A stretch of 8,329 nt of DNA from JBGLNJ01 sp964353405 (GTDB taxonomy: Bacteria > Chloroflexota > Anaerolineae > Fen-1058): contig CAYGWJ010000251.1 of the NCBI GenBank assembly GCA_964353405.1, positions 1 to 8,329 of the forward strand, in the 5' to 3' direction. The notes under the pieces were generated by a model that had not been told where the DNA came from, made no database searches, and was given only the letters and a program-made list of their open reading frames with translations. The position numbers and the translations under genes are program-made. Position 1 is the stretch's first letter. Each line of letters opens with the position of its first letter. Of this stretch, positions 4,884-8,329 are shown piece after piece.

Positions 4884-6449
4884 ATGTCAAAAGCTCCGGG
4901 AATGGATCCGAACGAGAACGAACAGAATTGGCTGCAGCGTTTCCTGGCGCGCGCCACTCGACAGGAACACGGCGACGTTATCGCCGCCAATGTTGGCGAA
5001 GGCGCGCAAAACGTCGCCGTCGGCAAATTCATCTTGCAGAACAATGTCCGCATCGGCACGCTAGTCGTTCCGGTTCGATTCATCGTGGCCCTGCTGGCGG
5101 TGGCGCTGGTTGTGGCTGTCGCCGTGTGGATAGCGGTTGTGCCGGACAAGATGCCCGAGTCTACCTTCAATGTCGCGGTAGCCGACTTGGGGCAGTTGGA
5201 CAAGAATGGACAAGTGCATGCGTCGAAAGATGGCGCGAGCCTCAGCCAGTGGATGTTCGGCAAACTGCAGGCAGAAGCGGCTAGCTTGCCTAAAGACATC
5301 AAGGTCGAGATATGGCACGATAGCTTGGGCTGGCTGCGGAAGCGGTCTCCCATTGGCGTGATTGCCACGGAAGCGCAAGCCGCCAATCTGGCGAAACGCA
5401 TCAACGCGCACATGGTCATCTACGGAACGCTGGATGTGAATCAGGCCCCGGCTGCCTTCACGCCCAAGTTCTACGCGGCTACTGTGCGGAGTGAAACCGC
5501 CGAGATCATTGGAGGCCAGCAGTTGGGCGCCCCGGTCGCGTTTCGCTCGCCGGTTGACTTCTATGATACGAGAACCGGCGCATACTTTGACAAGAATCTC
5601 AAACCGCGCGCTACGGCGTTGGTTTGGTTCACGTGGGGCCTGGCGCTTGATCTGACAGGACAAAATGACAAGGCGCTTCAAGTCTTTCGAGAGGCAGAGC
5701 CACAGTTCAGAACCTGGTCGAAAGATCAGGGCAATGAAATTCTCTATGTGTTTATGGGCCGCGAGGCCATGTTCCTGGCGCGCAACGAGACTGAGGCGAA
5801 AAAGGCATTCAACTCGTCCGGTGAGGCCATCGCCTTTGCAGAGGATGCGTTTACCAAGGCGCTCAAGAGCAATTCGTCTTATGACCGCGCTTATCTTTGG
5901 ATGGGAAATGTCTATTCCGAGAGAGCACAGAGGCTGCTGGCGGGGCAGTTGGATCAAGACAACCTGGCGCAGGCCCGTGCCGATCTGGATCGGGCCACGA
6001 GCCAGTATCAAGCGGCGCTTCAACATGCCGAAACGATCAGTTCGGTGGTGGGCGTCAGGACGCAGCTTTCGTTAGGGACTGTGGATTATCTCAAGGCGTA
6101 TACTTTTCTTTCGGCCGGCGATCACGCGTCGGCCGATCTGCTCTATCAATCTGCGATTGATCGCATCCAAAAGACCTTGCCGCTGGTGGACCAGGACCAG
6201 CACCGAATTTTGGCTCAGACTTTTCAGATATTGGGCGCGGCGTATTTTTCGCAAGGGTATGCCAATCCGGAAAATAAGGACAAGAGCAACCGGCTCTGGG
6301 ACAGAGCACTCTTTTACTTTGATCAATGTCTCTTACAGGCCAACCGGGACACCTATGACGAATTCTTGCAGGATTTCAAGGACAAGTATTGTTCGGAGGG
6401 AATCAAGGAGGTCGGCAAAGCAAAAGAGCAACGCAACTCGGGTGGGTGA
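4884..6449 (+). CDS. Single-pass membrane protein with GDVI motif and TPR-like repeats
   Basis: 521 residues. A short N-terminal cytoplasmic part carries the glycine motif GDVIAANVGEGAQNVAVGK (30-48), matching 14 positions of the motif in the preceding protein. One membrane helix follows (about 64-87, VPVRFIVALLAVALVVAVAV onward). The C-terminal bulk is probably extracytoplasmic. Residues 95-200 look like an alpha/beta domain of the CsgG/FlgO/TolB-N kind (FNVAVADLGQL; IVIY-type strand MVIYGTLDV at 177-185). Residues about 243-515 form helical TPR-like repeats (for example ALVWFTWGLALDLTGQNDKALQVF and SSYDRAYLWMGNVYSERAQ, each split by a turn). The start at 4884 has GAGG 8 nt upstream; a later ATG at 4902 is possible. 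The likely job is to sense or scaffold outside the membrane and signal to the EAD7 adaptor inside, which is inference from layout. Confidence 0.78.
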   Translation: MSKAPGMDPNENEQNWLQRFLARATRQEHGDVIAANVGEGAQNVAVGKFILQNNVRIGTLVVPVRFIVALLAVALVVAVAVWIAVVPDKMPESTFNVAVADLGQLDKNGQVHASKDGASLSQWMFGKLQAEAASLPKDIKVEIWHDSLGWLRKRSPIGVIATEAQAANLAKRINAHMVIYGTLDVNQAPAAFTPKFYAATVRSETAEIIGGQQLGAPVAFRSPVDFYDTRTGAYFDKNLKPRATALVWFTWGLALDLTGQNDKALQVFREAEPQFRTWSKDQGNEILYVFMGREAMFLARNETEAKKAFNSSGEAIAFAEDAFTKALKSNSSYDRAYLWMGNVYSERAQRLLAGQLDQDNLAQARADLDRATSQYQAALQHAETISSVVGVRTQLSLGTVDYLKAYTFLSAGDHASADLLYQSAIDRIQKTLPLVDQDQHRILAQTFQILGAAYFSQGYANPENKDKSNRLWDRALFYFDQCLLQANRDTYDEFLQDFKDKYCSEGIKEVGKAKEQRNSGG

Positions 6450-6482
6450 AGCGCAGATTCGAATTATTTACAGGAGGAGTTC

Positions 6483-7262
6483 ATGTCACGTCGTACGCGT
6501 ATGATGTTGGGATGTGTCGTCATTCTAACCGCTCTGGCTCAATTTGCCTGTTCAGGTCCGGTGTCGTCGCCGACACAAGGCGCGCCCGCCGAATCGCCAT
6601 CCGCCATGCCGACTGCGTTCCTGTCCCCAACGCAGGCGAGCACGTCCGTCGCGCCGGCGTTGACCGCCACACTCGCGCCGACGGCAATCTCCGCTCCGGC
6701 CAGCACGCCCAGCCCAACCGCGCGGCCCTCGTCAACGGCCACGGTTGTAGTGATCGTCGCCACGCCGACCCGCCAGCCGACGCTCACGCCCACGCGGTCG
6801 AGTCCATCTGGGCCGCCGTTCCTAAAGGTTTCGCAGTTGGACGCCTGGGCGATGGTGATGGCGCCTGTGAACTATGCCCAGTCGGCCGCCGCCAAGTCGC
6901 TTGTCTTTCGCGTCAAAGCCTGCGCGGCGTGCAAGGGCAAGGTCTCGGCGCCGGAAAAGATTTCCGATGCCGACGACGGCAACGGTATCAAGAATGTAGA
7001 GTTTGTCATCAACAAAGTAGATGCTCAGGGTAATCTGATCAAAGAAGTCTATCGGCGCACGGAAGAGAACAAATATTACTGCTCTTTCGGAGGCGGCGAT
7101 CCGGATTGCAGCGTGCTGGTCTTTGCCGACAATCTCAAGGGATGGCCCGGCAAGAACGAGCCTTTCGATGGTGACTATCAGTTGAGGGTAATCGTCCGTC
7201 CGAAGCAAGGGCAATCGCTCGATCGTGACGATTACTTTTTCTCGATCAAGGTCAAGAAATGA
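6483..7262 (+). CDS. Secreted or lipid-anchored protein with Ser/Thr/Pro linker and four-cysteine domain
   Basis: 259 residues with an N-terminal export signal: basic MSRRTR, a hydrophobic core to about residue 22, then Cys23. The pre-cysteine residues AQFAC are a poor lipobox (Gln at -3), so lipid attachment is uncertain; ALA just before could be a signal peptidase I site. Residues about 24-112 are a disordered Ser/Thr/Pro/Ala-rich linker typical of Chloroflexota cell-surface proteins. The C-terminal domain (113-259) appears beta-rich. It has CAAC at 147-150, Cys200 and Cys209 (YYC...DPDC), an acidic DADDGNG loop and a final FSIKVKK strand, and I do not recognise it as a named family. AGGAGG lies 5 nt before the ATG. 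It follows the TPR membrane protein by 33 nt as the third gene of the operon, so it may be that protein's extracytoplasmic partner or ligand-binding subunit. Confidence 0.75.
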   Translation: MSRRTRMMLGCVVILTALAQFACSGPVSSPTQGAPAESPSAMPTAFLSPTQASTSVAPALTATLAPTAISAPASTPSPTARPSSTATVVVIVATPTRQPTLTPTRSSPSGPPFLKVSQLDAWAMVMAPVNYAQSAAAKSLVFRVKACAACKGKVSAPEKISDADDGNGIKNVEFVINKVDAQGNLIKEVYRRTEENKYYCSFGGGDPDCSVLVFADNLKGWPGKNEPFDGDYQLRVIVRPKQGQSLDRDDYFFSIKVKK

Positions 7263-7290
7263 CTTGTGTCGGCGTGGAACACAGTCAATG

Positions 7291-7324
7291 CAACGGGCCG
7301 GCATCGCAGTGTGCCGGCCCGTTG
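7291..7324. terminator. Strong hairpin between convergent genes, probable bidirectional terminator
   Basis: CAACGGGCCGGCA (7291-7303) is the exact reverse complement of 7312-7324, with the 8-nt loop TCGCAGTG. It lies 28 bp after the end of the EAD7 operon and 20 bp beyond the stop of the convergent oxidoreductase gene. There is no clear T-run, but position, strength and symmetry fit a terminator used from both sides. Confidence 0.7.
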
Positions 7325-7344
7325 TAGTTGTATCGGTTCGCTGC

Positions 7345-8329
7345 TTATTGTTGAGCGAACGTGTCAATCATCATCTTGACGTCGCCGAGCGGGTAGAGGA
7401 TGGGACAGGTGCAGCCGTTGGCGCGGTACTCGGCCACTTTGCTGCGCACCTCGTCAGGCGTCCCGGAGGCGGTGATCAGTTGCACGACCTCATCGGGCAC
7501 CAGCTTCATCGCGTGCTCCACCTCTTCTTCCGTCGCGGGCCAGTGCAACACCTGGCCGATCTCGTCCAGCAATCCCTGCGAGACGCCGCTGGCCTTCATG
7601 ATGTGCGGCTGCTGGCCCAGGTATTGGGTGACCAGCTTGCGCGCGCCGTCGAGCGCCTTCTGGCGGTCGCTATCTACCGAGCAGACGACCAGCTGTGGCC
7701 GGTCAATGTCTTGTAGCTTGCGCCCGACTTGCCTTGCGCCGATTTCCAAATGCACCAGCGCTTGTGCATTGTACTTGGGGCTGACCAGGTAGTTGAGCAC
7801 CACGCCGTCGCCGATCTCGCCTGCCATCTCCATCATCTGCATCCCCGTCGCGCCGATGTAGATGGGCACGTTGCGCGGCTCGCGCCGTCCGTGCACAATG
7901 TCGTGCTCGATGCCGGTGACGTTGACAAACTCGCCGTGGAAGGTCACGTTCTTCATCGCCAGCAAATCGCGCACGACCGTGACGACTTCACGCATCGCCT
8001 TGAGCGGCTTGGTGCGATGGATGCCCACATTCTTGGCCAGCGGATCCCACCACGCGCCGATGCCGAGGATGATGCGGTCAGGCGCCAGGTCGTCGAGCGT
8101 GAGATACGTCGTGGAGATGATCGCCGCGTTGCGCGTCCAGTTGTTGATGACGCCGGAGCCGATCCTGATCTTGCTTGTCACGGCGGCAAAGGCTGCCATC
8201 GGCACGATGGCGTCGCGCACAAGACGGCTTTCGAGGCGGCACACGGGCTGAAAGCCTCGGCTCTCCGCGTACTGTACATACTCCATCCCTTCGCGGATGG
8301 GATGGGCATCCTGCAGGTACAGGGCGACT
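7345..8329 (-). CDS. LLM-class (luciferase-like) flavin-dependent oxidoreductase, 5' end cut by window
   Basis: At least 327 residues; the frame is open through the right edge. An ATG at 8286 exists, but the codons before it read VALYLQDAHPIREG, a typical N-terminal strand of this family, so the true start is just beyond base 8329 and only a few residues are missing. These TIM-barrel enzymes use FMN or coenzyme F420; the closest feel is the F420-dependent methylenetetrahydromethanopterin reductase-like group. Seen: ESRGFQPV, the VTSKIRIGSGV strand, LDDLAPDRIILGIGAWW, the NVPIYIGATGMQMMEMAGEI segment and DGVVLNYLVSP. Cofactor and substrate cannot be fixed from the sequence. It converges on the EAD7 operon across a shared hairpin and seems functionally unrelated to it. 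Confidence 0.9.
   Translation of the reverse strand, partial: VALYLQDAHPIREGMEYVQYAESRGFQPVCRLESRLVRDAIVPMAAFAAVTSKIRIGSGVINNWTRNAAIISTTYLTLDDLAPDRIILGIGAWWDPLAKNVGIHRTKPLKAMREVVTVVRDLLAMKNVTFHGEFVNVTGIEHDIVHGRREPRNVPIYIGATGMQMMEMAGEIGDGVVLNYLVSPKYNAQALVHLEIGARQVGRKLQDIDRPQLVVCSVDSDRQKALDGARKLVTQYLGQQPHIMKASGVSQGLLDEIGQVLHWPATEEEVEHAMKLVPDEVVQLITASGTPDEVRSKVAEYRANGCTCPILYPLGDVKMMIDTFAQQ

Noticed and set aside
5061..6026. Minus-strand open frame of 321 residues opposite the TPR membrane protein
   Set aside because: Its translation has no recognisable domain, whereas the plus strand shows a membrane helix and TPR-like repeats with a fitting operon position.
6822..7367. Minus-strand open frame of 181 residues opposite the secreted protein
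   Set aside because: No start signal or family, and it crosses the terminator hairpin.
8284..8286. ATG at 8286 as the true start of the LLM oxidoreductase
   Set aside because: The codons upstream encode the family's first beta strand (VALYLQDAHPIREG), so this Met is internal.

Overview
The window looks like a piece of a Chloroflexota genome, probably an Anaerolineae-type bacterium. This is inferred from gene content and style, not from a marker gene. The signs are moderately GC-rich DNA, an effector-associated domain 7 (EAD7) adaptor, a Ser/Thr/Pro-rich secreted protein, an LLM-class (luciferase-like) flavin oxidoreductase, and degenerate 7-bp tandem repeats scattered in and between genes. 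No rRNA, tRNA, CRISPR array, transposase or origin was seen.

Layout. Positions 1-746 hold no convincing gene but contain several inverted repeats, including a minus-strand terminator candidate at the left edge and a perfect 13-bp-arm hairpin. Positions 747-2962 carry a minus-strand operon, read right to left: a HIT (histidine triad) family protein, then two family-2 glycosyltransferases. HIT and the first glycosyltransferase overlap by ATGA. A good sigma70-type promoter lies at 3019-3047. Heptamer repeats sit at the junction of the two glycosyltransferases and also inside the first one, where they add 14 in-frame codons. A small plus-strand gene of unknown function (3070-3357) converges on a minus-strand PaaI-like hotdog thioesterase (3354-3851), with overlapping stop codons in a CTAG palindrome.

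The most interesting part is the plus-strand operon at 4122-7262. It has a near-consensus promoter (TTGACA, 17 bp, TATACT) and a leader hairpin followed by a T-run that looks like an attenuator. Three genes follow. The first is a cytoplasmic EAD7 adaptor with a coiled-coil-like tail. The second is a single-pass membrane protein with an extracytoplasmic alpha/beta domain and TPR-like repeats. The third is a secreted or lipid-anchored protein with a long Ser/Thr/Pro linker and a four-cysteine C-terminal domain. The first two proteins share a glycine-rich motif (GDVI..A..G.GA.NVAVGK), placed after the EAD7 domain in one and on the predicted cytoplasmic side of the membrane segment in the other. 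I infer a modular signalling assembly linking an outside sensor to a cytoplasmic adaptor of the conflict-system type. No catalytic effector is visible in the window.

The operon ends at a strong hairpin (7291-7324) that can also serve the convergent LLM-family oxidoreductase gene. That gene runs off the right edge; its reading frame is open to the last base.
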